Shown here: positions 24,481-36,582 of the stretch, piece after piece
Position numbering within the stretch: position 1 is the stretch's first letter
Layout of the letters: every line of letters begins with the position of its first letter
NCBI GenBank assembly: GCA_028023455.1
Contig: JAQFVV010012418.1
Coordinates: 6,877,244 to 6,941,243 of the forward strand
DNA from: Epiperipatus broadwayi
Lineage: Eukaryota; Onychophora; Udeonychophora; Euonychophora; Peripatidae
Reading direction: 5' to 3'
Length of the DNA: 64,000 bases
The notes under the pieces: model-generated
Databases searched by the model: none
The model's input: the letters and a program-made list of their open reading frames with translations, nothing else
Told to the model about the DNA's origin: nothing
Translations under genes and position numbers: made by a program

Positions 24481-27400
24481 AATAGGTTATTCTTTTTGAA
24501 TAAATTTTATTAAGTATGTAAATATATAGATTTTAAAAAATTAAATTACTGCCATTCAAAAACTATACGGGGAAAGATACAATCTGAAATCTCTGGTTCT
24601 AGGATTTTGCAAATTTATAAATTATTTAGATTCCAAGAATAAAGCTTTTATTCTCATATTATAATAAACCCTAACTCTGCTAATATATAAACAAAATTGG
24701 CAGTTCACTGAATTAAGCATATTAATTTATATTGAATGTTTTTTTCTTCTTTGATTTTATTTAGATATTCTAGTTATATTTATTAGATTCAACAAAAATA
24801 TATTGCAAGAATCAAGTATTTCCACTGCTGAAATATAGGTGTACATATTTTTTTATTCTCTCGCGTAATTTGTCATAATTTCTTATGTGAATTCATTTAA
24901 AATTTCATTTGAGACTATTTACCATTAGGAGAGGGAGATACTAATCGATAGTCTTTTTTATAGAAAGCTATTAGAAGAACCCATTATTTAAGAGACCCCG
25001 AAAATTAAAAAAATATATATGAAAAGAACAACATATATATATTAGAAGATTATACAGAAAATAAAATTTTCGGCATGAATATTAGAGTATTTTATCTCAA
25101 ATTGTCCAATTTTTTTCATAAGGAACTGAACAAGTAAGCTGCCCTTATAACTGAGACAATGTATATCCCTAGCAAAATAATAGTTCTGGTGAGAGATTTT
25201 TATTTCTCATGGAATTGATTAAAAATTATACTTGAATTTATTTAGATACAATAAAATTATATACCATCACAGATTAGGTTTTATTTTTGCTTACAAATAT
25301 TAGTCCGAGATTGAGAAAATAGAATTTATAAAACTAATCTATTGTTTAATAATCATTGACATGTAATTTTTCACTTCTAATTTATTTAAATATTTGAATT
25401 CCAATTATTAGAAGAGGTACTTATCACTATTAATGAGAAATTATCTTCCATCTGGATAACATTAACTTGTCAAAACAAGATTCCAAAGTTTGTTTTATTA
25501 TAAGTATTTTCAGATCATGTTTAAAAAAAAAGTATAATATGATGTGTTTGGTTGAATATTAATTTATATAATAAATAGTAACAAATTTTTTTGGGAATTT
25601 GTTGACAGCCAAAAATAATTTGGCATTTTTTCGCATACAAAATATTTTCCCTTTATTTATCTTTACTGTTAAAAAAATTGTCGTTTTTAGTCAGATAAAT
25701 CGGATATTAAACCGGTAGATGGTGTACTAGGCAAAAGACCGTAGAGTAATGCAATTAAGGGACAACATTCGATCATCGATGGTAAATACTAATTAGAATG
25801 TTAAATTCATTATTGTTTTATCGCTAAGCATTATTACCATTGTACAGTATAAGCAATTAATATTTTAATCAAATACCAATGGCTTGATATTTCCAGAGAT
25901 CCGATTCCCAAAAGTCTGTTCCTTATCAAAATAAAAACGTTTTGTCTTAATCATTTGTTATACCGTATATACAATAACGTTTTAGTATTAAGATCTGCTT
26001 TATATATATATTTTTAAAAACTGACTTAATTAATTAATTCCGTAAAAAAAAACTTCCCATTAATTAAACAATTATAAAACATAAAGCCAAAAATAGCCGC
26101 CTTCAATTTTTTTTAAGAGTTAAGATATACAATATATTTTCAACACAGATACAGGAGATCATCGTTGTTTGGCGGTTCATTACAATGTTAGATCGTGCCA
26201 TCCCGGCAAAATTGATATTATTATTGAAAAACTACACTTTAATGGGACTTCATAAAGAGTAACACAATGCAAGAACACGTCCTCATTGTTTTTAAGAGAT
26301 TCAGCTGAAATATTTCTATCAAACGTACATACGAAAACTTCTAATTCCAAGTTTATTAGAAGCAGAAACGATACTATAAACTAACTTACACTCTTTCATA
26401 ACAGTAGATATTGCTGAACTTGCACCAATTGTCTTAGAAAATAATATACTTCCAAAATTTCTAGAAAAAAGTTATGACCCAAAGACAGTTTGTCAAAATT
26501 ATCCAAAAATTTTGCTTAATATTAAAAAAAGTATTTGTTTAAAAAATTGATTTTTTAAATGAGAGATTGTATTGTTAACAAATAAATATATGTGTTGTCT
26601 GGATTAAGATTAGGGTTTAACAGCTTGGAACAAGTTCTATTTTAGTTTATTCATGTTTTAAAGTGAGGGGAGGGATATTAAAAAAGTTTTAAATGCAGAA
26701 AATTAATAATTTTATTTGACATCTCTTCAATAAAAAAATTAAATAAGAAACGATAATAATTATCCATAAAAACAATGCAAGAAAAATCACCAGACTATTT
26801 CTAAAATGCTTTGCAAATGATTTTCTTTTTTAATATCTCATTTGCATTAATATATAAAAATTAAAATTTAAACATTATTATAGGTTTTGAAACAGAGTTT
26901 GTGTAAGATAGATTCAAACAAAATTAGAATAAACAGTATGCAATCTGAATGAATTTCTATAAAAAAAAACTCAAGCACACTTGCAAAGAAATTCACCATC
27001 CAAGTTTTCTAAAGTCAAAAACAAAAAAAAAACTATAAGATTTGCTATGAAAAACTACACTGCTAGAACTGCAAAATAAAACCAAGTTAATTTTACAAAG
27101 CATTATAGAGAAGTCACACCAATGAATACTGCTTCTACATCCATCTCAAGATATTCAAAATTAAACAAATATTCAAGATACTGGTTAGAAAAAGCAGGGA
27201 ATAAGACAAAGCATTCTTCATATTGGAGTATCCAGATTCAATTGGAAAATGGAGATTTGTACAAAATTTTGTGAACATTTTATTTGTAATAAATATTTCA
27301 ATGGACTCAAATTCATTAAAAAACACTGATAAATTAGCTATTATAAATATGGAAGCAGAAATAAGTTAAATTGTAAAGCTACATAATTTATCATAATAAA

Positions 27401-28816
27401 TTATATATAAATAATTCAGTATTTTAATTAAAGAAATGTTTTTTTTTTAAAATAAAAATATAGAAAATTTTATTCTGAAATTTGAATACAACTTATATGA
27501 TCAAATTATTGATGGGATACATTAAATGGTGTTTAAGAAAAGGAAAAGTTCAATGATGAAAATGTCCTGCTCTGCACAATCTAAAAGGACTAAAAAGTTC
27601 ATAGGATCCAAGGAAAGGGCCCAGACTTTGATATCTTGGAGATTGATGACTACGCTTGCATAACTAAATGTATAAAGATAGCACCAAAGTTCTGTTCATG
27701 AAAAAACAAAGAAACACAGAATTACATAGATAAATCAGTGCCTACAACATGAATTCCAAGGTCATAATGCCCAGGGTCTGAGGGATAGGCTTGAGAGTGG
27801 AGGCAAAAAATAAGAAATGTTATTTTATTTCATTGTTTTATGTAAAATGGCAATATATAAGCATTACCATTGCTATATTAATCTGAAGTGAATTTGGATA
27901 TTTAGAATTGTTGTTTTTTTTTTTTAAAAAAATTAACTGTCAGTAATAGTTAATTAGAAGATGAAATTAATTTATTGAAATACAGATTTAATGGTTTGTT
28001 AATGCTAGTTTTATCTTAAAATTATTATAATTCAATGTACACCTAATTCTCTTTTTACACAATTTTTTTTTGTACAATAACACTAGATTAAAAAAAAAAA
28101 TCTCTTGCTACATGAATTGTTTTAAAATAACACAATTGTTAAAAAAAACAAACTTTGGGGTTAACTTCCCTAATCTAATCTGCCATACAAGGCACCACCA
28201 GGCCATTTGAACCTGAAAAATTTATATAGTAGGCAGATAAGCATGGGAGAGGTTACTCTTTTATCAAATCCAAAAGCACCAGTCATTAGCTCAGGGAAAA
28301 GCTGGGCTTAAATATCACTCTGTATGTGAAAATTTCTAATTCTTAATTTTAAATATTAATATAAAAAAATTACTTCCAAAATTAATTCAACAAAACAATT
28401 TATTATAATGTGCACACACATTAAAAGAAAATCCTGAAAATTAAATTAATTAAATATATTTGATTTGAATTATATGCACAGATGGAAGCATTTAATAGAT
28501 CTAATACAATTTTAGTACTTTACTAAGTGTGAATATGCTACATAGATTACGCATATAACCAACCCAATCATTTTTAACCTTAGGCTAAAATCTAGCATTT
28601 AAACCAATGCTAGCTTACTGATATACCGATGTGACCAATGCAAAATGAGATTATTAGCATAACACAATCATGCTAACAGGAATTTACATCTGTAGCATGA
28701 TATTAGAGAAATAACAAAACGTGGTGGGAAGAAATGAGCATCTTCCCTATGAACATTAATAAATTTCACCAACAGACGGGAATGATCCACTGCCCAATTT
28801 GTGATACAAAATGAAA
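24481..28816. other. AT-rich intergenic DNA, no gene seen
   Basis: About 4.3 kb with no supportable gene. Two pockets are less AT-rich: 26150-26440 (including GTGCCATCCCGGCAAAATTG) and 27540-27790. Neither shows a reading frame, splice pair or inverted repeat I can defend. At 28135-28320 there is a further less AT-rich stretch with a TTAGCTCAGGG word that could be a tRNA-derived scrap. Confidence 0.45.
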
Positions 28817-29048
28817 TTATTGAAATATATATATATGTATGAGATGCTCTGAAAAGGGGATAGTGGTCTTTGCCAGCTTACTGTCCCAACCAGAGAATAA
28901 GAAAATCATTGGCGTAGAAAATACATCTACGACCATTGACAACGTGATCACTACACTTTTGGGCCATACGTTCAGGTGGGTATACGCCCTGTATGCTAAC
29001 GTGGTACAAGGGAATGAGTATCCAATGCACCTACTCAAATTACATTGA
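28817..29048. other. Less AT-rich island open on both strands
   Basis: A 70-codon frame is open on the plus strand (28839-29048, starting MRCSEKGIVVFASLL) and a 73-codon frame on the minus strand (28817-29038, starting MSRCIGYSFPCTTL), so openness alone does not show which, if either, is coding. Composition is clearly less AT-rich and codon use less biased than in the flanks. Upstream on the plus strand (28720-28790) a frame reads TWWEEMSIFPMNINKFHQ and then CPIC before a stop. I recognise no family. Possibilities are an exon, a fragment of a DNA transposon, or a non-coding element. No TIR or splice pair was found. Confidence 0.3.
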
Positions 29049-31217
29049 CATAAAACATCCGTACATCCATCAGCACCGATTCAACTACGAAACAATTAGC
29101 CCAAAATTAACACACCTTAATCTAACATAATCTTATGAATCTATGCAGCCATTCACGCCTGTTTTAAATAATTAATTTAAAAGAAATCACGAGAATGAAA
29201 ATAATAATACTAGCAAACATATTAAAAGAAAATGTAACAATTTAAGTTTTTAGTCAGATAAAATATTTCTTTTAAAATTAAATGATGTTTAAAATTACTA
29301 CTTGAAAAAGTTTGTATTGTATAGTTAATGTTCATATTTCATTTAAAACAAAAGTTTATGCTTTCCAATGCTATAGGTAAAGTCCGCCTTTGCAGTCCTT
29401 GATGCATCACACAATTCAAAGTTCTTTCCATTTCATATTGTTCTAGGTGGAGACAAGTCCGTTGCTGGCCAGTTTCTGGAAACCATCATACTCTGGAGAC
29501 CGCTTCAGCTGAAGCAAATGTGAGAAATGTAATTTATTGCATGATCTCTACATTTTGGAGATCCGCAATACACTTATAAATATATTTAATAACACACAAT
29601 CAGCAAGGGAAATCCAAATCTAAATCTCAACTTCAAAGTTTTCTTTTTATATCTTTGTGAATTCTTATCATCAAATTCCAGGATTGATCTTGCCTGGCTT
29701 AACTTTTCTCTGTGAACCGTATGTTTATTTCTATTGTTATTGGTCAGCTTTCTTTAGAGCTGGAACTCGAAATTTTATCACTAATATTTTTTTAATTTAT
29801 CTCTTATCTGACTTTATGCCCAAGGGTGTGTTTGCTATTACATTAATATAGAAAATCATTTCCATTCTAAGATTAAAATAACTTAATTAACAACTTTTTA
29901 TTTTATTTTTTTATATTTAAACAATCTTGTTTTTAGATTTTAAACTTTAAATTATATAATTAGTTTGCCATCTGTGCATTATGTATATATTAATTTAAAT
30001 GAAATTATTAAATCCTCTTTATATATATATTTCTACTTGAGGGTGATTTTATATTTTTTCCCACTTTTATTTGAAAGAAATGTAACGGCATACACTTATT
30101 CCGTTACAATATTCATGATTGGAATGAAGAAAGGAACTTTATTGTTTGGGAGGCTTAAAAAAATTATCTTACATTCTCAAGTAATTCTTAGATTGTCTTA
30201 AGTTGTTATTAAACTCTTTTTTTTTTAATTCTAAATAATTTCATATAATAAAATAATTTATTTTCCTTTTTAGAAGATTGTAAATATTTTTAGTTCAGTA
30301 TTTATTTACAGATTTGTTTCTGAGGTCTAGTTCATCATCATTATGTCATTAAACTGAAAAAATATATATATCTGTTATTATCATTTAATTTTAAAAAAAG
30401 TTTCATCTCTTTATTTTAAAAACAAAAATCCATTTTTCAGCAATATTCCTGCAAATGGAGAAATTTGTCTACATTGTAATGTTTTTGTCATTTTGTTTTG
30501 AAAAGGAAGTACCCTTTTTGGTATTGATGCTTTGTTTGCATTTTGACATTTGGTTTTTTAAAAAAATTCCATCTTAGTATTGATGTTAAAAAAATTTAAT
30601 TTTGTTTAAATTTAATTGATTTGTTTAAATTTATATTTATTAATTTTTCTAAAAATTAATAGATGGTAAGTTATATATTGCAAGTTTTAGTGATAACAAT
30701 GGTATTTCAGTCATCGCAAATGTATGCATTTATTATCGGACAGTAACAGTGAATAAAATCTTGGATACTTTCTGTTTTACAGACAAGCAAGATATCACCC
30801 ATATTTTTGACCAATGTACAATTTCTGGATCCAACAATTTCTCTTTTCAAATGTGCTAATTGTTAAATTAAAAAAAAAAAAAAAATTAAATAAAAGTAAT
30901 AAATTCCAATAAATTACATTAATAATTGTTATATCAATTTATTTTTTTTTACTTATAATGTGGAAGTGATGATATGCTTTAATGTTTTCGATGACTTATG
31001 TAGCTAAACCAACGAATGTTTCATTATAAGTGTTATCACTTTTAAGTTTTTTTTTTTATTTTTCAAATTAAAGTTCCTATAACTCATTTTTTATTTATGT
31101 CCAATGTGTATGAAGTAAAATTTGATAGCATATAAAAAACATAACATTGTAACAAAATTTTTCATATGTTTATTTAATTATTTTCATTGATTTCTTAAAT
31201 CCGGAACCAATCTTCTT
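29049..31217. other. AT-rich DNA with a small conserved-looking pocket
   Basis: Most of this is low-complexity. The pocket 29375-29540 is less AT-rich (GTCCGCCTTTGCAGTCCTTG, then GGAGACAAGTCCGTTGCTGG) but has no clear frame. At 30780 an acceptor-like TTCTGTTTTACAG precedes a 26-codon open stretch ending in TAA; this is too short to call. Open frames at 29657-29851 and 29965-30201 are hydrophobic and AT-driven. Confidence 0.4.
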
Positions 31218-31585
31218 TAAAACAGGAAAAATTCTCCATACAGTAATTTCACTCAGTGGAAGCCAGAGTAATCAATGGATGCCAAAAGGTTTGTGCATAA
31301 AATTCCTATCTAATGCCTACTCATCCTATATCCCCAGACTAGTTTCTAGCTTGTGGCTTTTGTCAGTGTGGAGCCTTGGATCTGAGAGCACTGCACCTAG
31401 ATCTTAGAAAGTAGTCTGGAGATATTGGATGAGTAGGCACTAAATAGGAATTTTATGCACAAGCTTTCTGGCATCTATTGATTACTCTGGCTTTGCACAG
31501 AGTGGCAGTACTGTATGGAGAGTTTTGCCTGTTTTAATAACAGTTATGATCAAGCATAAGAAATGATGATTATATGATGTTTAAT
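31218..31585. mobile_element. Foldback element (long inverted repeat, MITE-like)
   Basis: The left arm (31218-31348) begins TAAAACAGGAAAAATTCTCC, and the right arm (about 31400-31536) ends with its imperfect complement, TTGCCTGTTTTA. Both arms contain AGAGTAATCAATGGATGCCA and its complement, and GCATAAAATTCCTATCTA and its complement. The loop carries GTGGCTTTTGTCAGTG and GAGAGCACTGCACCTAGAT. The loop and left arm recur in the palindrome at 42 kb, so this is a dispersed family. A further relic at 31537-31585 matches the TGATCATGTGATGTTT end of the 42-kb units. No coding capacity is present; the transcript would fold into a hairpin of about 130 bp. Confidence 0.7.
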
Positions 31586-32172
31586 GGTTTACACAAATTT
31601 CATTTACATATAATTTTCAGGAAACAATCTATTGTATAAAAAGAGAATTGGGTGTATATATATTTTCTTTAATATAAACATATTTTGAAAAATATCTATA
31701 TAAAATTAATAGTGAATTGTTGGATCAGCATTTTTTAAAAATTAATTATACTTTTTATTCATTTTAATATTTTTAATAAGACTTTAGATTGAACAAAAAT
31801 TTTTGACACAATTGATTTTAAATAATTTATTCAATGTATATAGTAATTATATTTAAGAAGGAAGGCAATTACTTTAAAAAACTAATATGAAGTGAATTCT
31901 TAATATATCATTTTTTAAAACTGATCCAGAGAAAATAAATGATAAATATGTAAAATCAATAGATTCAAAAAAACATCAATCTATTAAAAATTACATATAA
32001 CAAACACTTACTATTTGCACATTGTATATATATTAAATTGAAAATTTTCACAACCTGCAGATATAAATGAAATATTACCTGGGTACATGACCACATCTCA
32101 CTGGTCATTAACTGGGTAACAAATATAAAATAATTGTAGAGGCACTGTAAACAATAATGAATGTTCTGTCAA
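31586..32172. other. AT-rich spacer, no gene seen
   Basis: A small perfect hairpin lies at 32088-32107 (TGACCA/TGGTCA with an 8-nt loop). Nothing else is supportable. Confidence 0.4.
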
Positions 32173-32251
32173 GTGTTGGTAGTAGAGAGGTCAACACAGC
32201 TGCCTTAAAAGCAATTGTCCCAGGTTAGTGGGCTCGCTTCCCAGCCGATGC
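32173..32251 (+). repeat. tRNA-Leu(UAA)-like sequence, pseudogene or SINE head
   Basis: The sequence GCTGCCTTAAAAGCA forms an anticodon arm with loop CTTAAAA (anticodon TAA), followed by a long variable-arm-like segment (TGTCCCAGG) and a T arm GTGGG-CTCGCTT-CCCAG. The D arm (GGTAGTAGAGAGG) is poor. The long variable region suggests a class II tRNA ancestor. It is followed at 32264-32271 by an A8 run, as expected of a retroposed repeat. Loss of the D arm and a G-G apposition at the base of the T stem argue against a working tRNA. Confidence 0.4.
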
Positions 32252-32319
32252 TATGACACATGAAAAAAAAGAGAATGTTCTAATAATAGAAAATAGAAAC
32301 AATAATTATGAGAAATTAT

Positions 32320-33490
32320 TTAGATTAATGAATTTTTTAAAAAAAAAAATTCCAAATGGAAGGTAATTTGCATGTATAATCATGTTTGTTGATATAATCT
32401 GGCATTTGAAAGATCTCAAAGGCTTCTCTGATCTGATATTGTTTGAGAGTGTCACATATGGATAGTATTCTGGTATTAGAAAAATCAATACTATGACTTC
32501 TATCTATAGCATGGAGAGTTTGTGCTGCTGTTGATGAGTATTTTTAACTATATTAATATGTTCATCTCTTCTAGCATTGATGAGATGATTACTAATACCT
32601 ATATAGGATGCTTTACAAATGTTACATGGAATTTTATAAACTCCATGTGCATTAAGAACGATCGACTCTTTAGACTTGGTTATAATGCTATTAATTTTTT
32701 GATAAGTGGTATATGTGGTCTTTATATAATAATGTCTTAAGATGCAATTGTCTGGGGTTCCTTTTATAAAAGGAATATTAACTTTAATAATTGTTTCTTC
32801 TTTTTGCTTTTTATTTTGATTGTTTAGTGTTTGAAGTAAGGCTGGGTGGATTGTTTTATTATTATTACTATTAGCTGATGATTTATTTCAAGATTTGATT
32901 TATCTGAAAGAAGGTTAATAGTTGTAGTAAAAAGAGTTTTTGCAACAGAAAAGATTTGAGCTGGATGATGATGTGATGAAAATTTTAAATATCTGTTAGT
33001 GTGTGTAGATTTTCTATACATTTGAAAAAGATAAAAGATTAATCTTTTTTGGTGACAAATACATCAAGAAAAGGATGTTTCCTACCAGTTTATGTTTCCA
33101 TTTTAAGTTTAATATTAATATGTATATTGTTGATATGTGTGAATAAATTATCTAAGTTGTCTTTATCATGTTCCCAGTTGATAAATGTGTCATTTATATA
33201 TCTAAACCAAATAAGAGATTTTAAATGTGCTGACTTTAAAGCATGAATTTCTTTATATTCAATAAAAAAATCAGTTATTACTCCTGAGATTGGTGAGCCC
33301 ATCAAAGTACCAAATATCTGTTTATAATATTGTTCATTATACATAAAATAACTATTTGAAAGGCAACATTTAGTTAAGTTAATATGGTCTCGTAAATTGC
33401 ATTGCTTAGAAGTGATATTTAATGTTTCACCAATTGTAATGTTTGTAAATAAAGAAGGAACAGTGAAACTGTTACATATATATATATTAT
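32320..33490 (-). mobile_element. Decayed Penelope-like element, minus strand
   Basis: Read right to left, the element shows a PLE reverse transcriptase core (33090-33480), then the post-RT block YRKSTHTNRYLKFSSHHHPA (32960-33021), a segment reading LRHYYIKT, and then the GIY-YIG nuclease start GVYKIPCNICKASYIG (about 32590-32650), ending with LPFGIFF near 32330, where intact elements usually have a LPSVWNS-like end. This order (RT, spacer, C-terminal GIY-YIG endonuclease) defines endonuclease-containing PLEs. The 5' part with the GLPKIHK motif is missing. Stops and frameshifts between blocks show it is dead. No terminal repeats were found for this copy. Confidence 0.8.
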
Positions 33491-33509
33491 TACAAATATA
33501 TATTTTCAA
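33090..33509 (-). pseudogene. PLE reverse transcriptase core (part of the element above)
   Basis: This 139-codon open frame is the best preserved part of the minus-strand PLE. Residues 16-28 (TVPSLFTNITIGE) match the SLFTN block of PLE RTs, but the catalytic aspartate normally before VxSLFTN is replaced. Residues 67-75 read GTLMGSPIS (motif B). Residues 103-109 read RYINDTF, where active PLEs have R-Y-V-D-D-T-F, so the first aspartate of the DD pair is N. Residues 123-137 (FTHINNIHINIKLKM) match the segment after motif C. The start ATG is not meaningful because the true frame continues from a missing upstream part. Confidence 0.8.
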
Positions 33510-33999
33510 TAAATTATATATGGATGAACCTAGATATATATTTCATTTATATATATAAAGTACAGAATATAATGATTATATACATTTAAACAATTAAAGT
33601 TAATATTGATTATATATAAATATTAAATTTTAAAAAAAAATCTTATCTATGTAAGTTATTATAAAAAGTAAAAATAAATAAATAATTACATTAAAATTTG
33701 CTTACAATAAATTTTATATTCAACTAATTCAAACAATATTTTAAATAAAATACTGAAACATCTAACTAATTAACATAAATTTGAATACTCCCCCTCATCA
33801 CTATCAAAAACATACAGCTATGAGTATGAAGCCATGGGGCTTTGAAAGCGCTAAGCTTTAAATAAATTATTAATAAATATAACTTTAACGAGCGTTAAAA
33901 GTGCATAATTATTGATATTCATAATATTATCTTTGAAAATGAACAAAAAAATCTCATTTTCAACTAAACCCTTTCTAAAGTATAAATATCTGTTATTAT
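33510..33999. other. AT-rich spacer, no gene seen
   Basis: TA dinucleotide tracts (33477-33560) and low-complexity DNA only. Confidence 0.5.
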
Positions 34000-34245
34000 A
34001 GCTGAAATACACAGGCTTATATATACCTGTGTCTATATATGTAATAGACAGGGTATGAGCACAGACTTTCACATGACCCACCACTCTCCACACTATCTCA
34101 TAACACTGATACACTTGAACACACATATGTTGAAAAGATAAATAATCACCAATATACGTATTTCATGCTAGACCAGCAATCATCAGTTGGTCCAGATTAC
34201 CATCTACACATATATGCTACAAGTTCTCAGATATATATTAAGATA
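34000..34245 (-). repeat. SINE-like repeat, copy 1 of a 462-bp-spaced pair
   Basis: This 246-bp unit is nearly identical to 34462-34707 and related to 6008-6185 and 1745-1835. In minus orientation it runs from a body (GACCAACTGATGATTGCTGG) into a tRNA-like region (TGAAAGTCTGTGCTCATACCC) and an AT palindrome around TATATAGACACAGGTATATA. Differences between the two copies are a handful of substitutions and one or two small indels, so the duplication is recent. Minus-strand open frames at 33851-34126 and 34361-34612 share the same 40-residue stretch only because of this repeat; they are not genes. Confidence 0.75.
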
Positions 34246-34461
34246 GAAAATCCTCCTACTTTAATGGACAGACTTCAATCTACTCCACACTCCAACCGTC
34301 TATCCAATTGAAAATCTGATGATGGAATGCTCAAAGGCCACCCTGAGGCCGAGATTATTGTCACATCCATGCTGACCTAAGGTCAATCTGACCCCTCACG
34401 TACAGGACATAATCCATTAAATACACATGCAAGGGATGGGCAGACATCTCTAATATGTAAT

Positions 34462-34707
34462 AGCTGAAATACACAGACTTATATATACCTGTGTCTATAT
34501 ATGTAATAGACAGGGTATGAGCACAGACTTTCACATGACCCACCACTTTCCGCACTATCTCATAACACTGATACACTTGAACACACATGTTGAAAAGATA
34601 AATAATCACCAATATACATATTTCATGCTAAACCAGCAATCATCAGTTGGTCCAGAATACCATCTCTACACATATATGCTACAAGTGCTCAGATATATAT
34701 TAAGATA
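34462..34707 (-). repeat. SINE-like repeat, copy 2 of a 462-bp-spaced pair
   Basis: This copy is 246 bp like copy 1, offset exactly 462 bp from it. The 216 bp between the copies (34246-34461) is less AT-rich, includes GGCCACCCTGAGGCCGAG, and appears once in the window. The arrangement equals about one and a half units of a 462-bp tandem repeat, or two SINE copies bracketing a unique segment. Confidence 0.75.
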
Positions 34708-35199
34708 AGAATTAAAAAATATATATTATTTTTAAAATTCCAATGAAACAAAAAGCTGTCTGGAAATGAACATTGTACTGGGATCATGATTTGCCAACAG
34801 TAGTTGCCAAAATAAAAAATTCACAGAAAAGAGATGATAAATACTGAAAAACTATGTATATATGATGAAAATTAAATTTATTATTTGATTATCATCAAAA
34901 ATGGATAATGCCATTATGTTGTTCTTTCATATAAATTATAATAAAAAAATCATAAAAAAAACTTTTTTTGGCACTTGGTTTTATGCTCTTTTCAAATTTC
35001 AAGCATCTATTTTAATATTAATCAATTATTGCAGATAGAACAACATCTAGTGTCTGTAATGAAAGTAAAATAAGTACATAAACAAAAAACACTAGTAAAA
35101 TAGAATAAAATTTTCATATAGAGATTCAATATAATTTAAAAGAATTAACTATATAACATAATATACAGAAATCTTCTTTCACTTGTAAGTACCTAAATA
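34708..35199. other. AT-rich spacer, no gene seen
   Basis: It may contain 5' untranslated sequence of the LINE that follows, but no similarity to the 5' ends of the other family A copies was seen. Confidence 0.4.
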
Positions 35200-35217
35200 A
35201 AAAAAAATCATCATCAT

Positions 35218-35871
35218 ATGGCAGCCTGGGTCCTTAATCAGGGGATTCTTAGAATTAGAAGAATTCTCATATTTTGGGACATTATTGGATTTTATAAAGT
35301 TAGAAGAAAAGATGAAGAGACAATTGATTTAAAAAGTGGACATGTACTCTACTATAAAGACACAAATATTGGAAATACAAGTGGAGTAGGATTTATTATA
35401 AATACAAAGTGGAAGAACAACATTGTTGAGATTAATGGTGTATTGGACAGAGTGGCAAGATTAGTTATACAACTTAATAGCAGATATCAAATGCAGATAA
35501 TTCAGGTTTATGCCCGAACAAATTCTCTTAGTGATGAAGTAGAAGATTTTTATATGGATGTACAAAAGGCTTTTGATCAGAGTAAACAACATTTTAAAAT
35601 TGTTATGGGAGACTTTAATGCTACAATTGATAAACAAATGAAAGTGCTGAAAGTAATTTTGGTTATGGTAATAGAAATGAGAGAGGACATAGACTTGTGG
35701 AGTTTGCAAAAAAAAAGAAAACCTTTATATTATGAATTCTTTTTTTGAGAAAAATGTTAAAAGGAAATGGACATGGAAGGTACAGCAGAATTGAATTATG
35801 TTTTGATTAACAGAAAATACATATTTCAAGATTGTAATGTTCTAAATAAATTTAACACAGGAAGTGATCAT
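35218..35871 (+). pseudogene. APE-type endonuclease domain of the LINE
   Basis: The first 176 codons hold most of the domain: WDIIGFYKVRRKDEET (residues 20-35), SGVGFI (55-60), IIQVYARTNS (94-103) and the catalytic-loop motif GDFNA (131-135). A frameshift near 35640 moves the continuation (SNFGYGNRNERG, then LVEFA) to another frame, and a further shift leads to YVLINRKYIFQDCNV and the GSDH motif (35860-35871), whose histidine is catalytic in this family. The conserved N-terminal metal-binding block before residue 20 is decayed. In the living element this domain nicks target DNA in the nucleus to prime reverse transcription. Confidence 0.8.
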
Positions 35872-36582
35872 TGATTAGTAAGATACATATTAATGCAAAA
35901 CTAGAGAGACAAAAATTATTAAGAAAATGTTTACAAATGATATTCCTAATTTTCAGAAACATTCTAATGAATTTAAATTAGAACTTACAGATCAATTTCA
36001 AATATTAGCAGATTTTGGACATGATTCAGATTTGAATGAAATTAATATGAATATAATTGATACACTTTTAAAAACTGCAACAAAGATAGCTGGTAGAAAA
36101 ATGCAGCAATTGATCAATAGAATTTCTACTGAGACTAGAGAATTTATGAAGAAAAGAAGAAATAAGATATACAAAAATGATGCATTAAAAAGGATTGAAT
36201 ATCTCAAATTTTGTAAAATGATGTGGAAAAGAGTTGAAAATGATATAAGAAAGTATAACTATGAACTAGCAAGGAAAACTGTAGAAGAGAATAGAAATCT
36301 CAAGAGTGTAAAACAACATTTTGGTATTGGTAGGAAATTTATATCTGCAATAAGAAAAAAAAGATGAAATTATTACTAAAAAGGGAGATGACATCATGAA
36401 ATGGGTAAAAGACTTCTATCAAGAATTATATAGTAATAAAGAACAAGTACTTCTGATATCTATTATATCTTTAAAATTGCCCAGAATTTTAAATGAAGAA
36501 GTGAGACATGCAATTAAATTTATAAAGAAAGGAAAAGTTGCAGATAATGATGGAATTATAATTGATATATTAAAAGAAGCAG

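Noticed and set aside
25720-25800. Possible tRNA-like segment around GTAGATGGTGTACTAGGC and ATTCGATCATCG
   Set aside because: A-box and T-arm matches are weak and no stems can be paired convincingly.
30780-30860. Acceptor-like TTCTGTTTTACAG followed by a short open stretch and stop
   Set aside because: Only about 26 codons with no recognisable motif; two frames are equally open, so coding cannot be argued.
33851-34612. Two minus-strand open frames sharing a 40-residue stretch
   Set aside because: The shared peptide is explained by the 246-bp duplicated non-coding repeat, not by a gene family.
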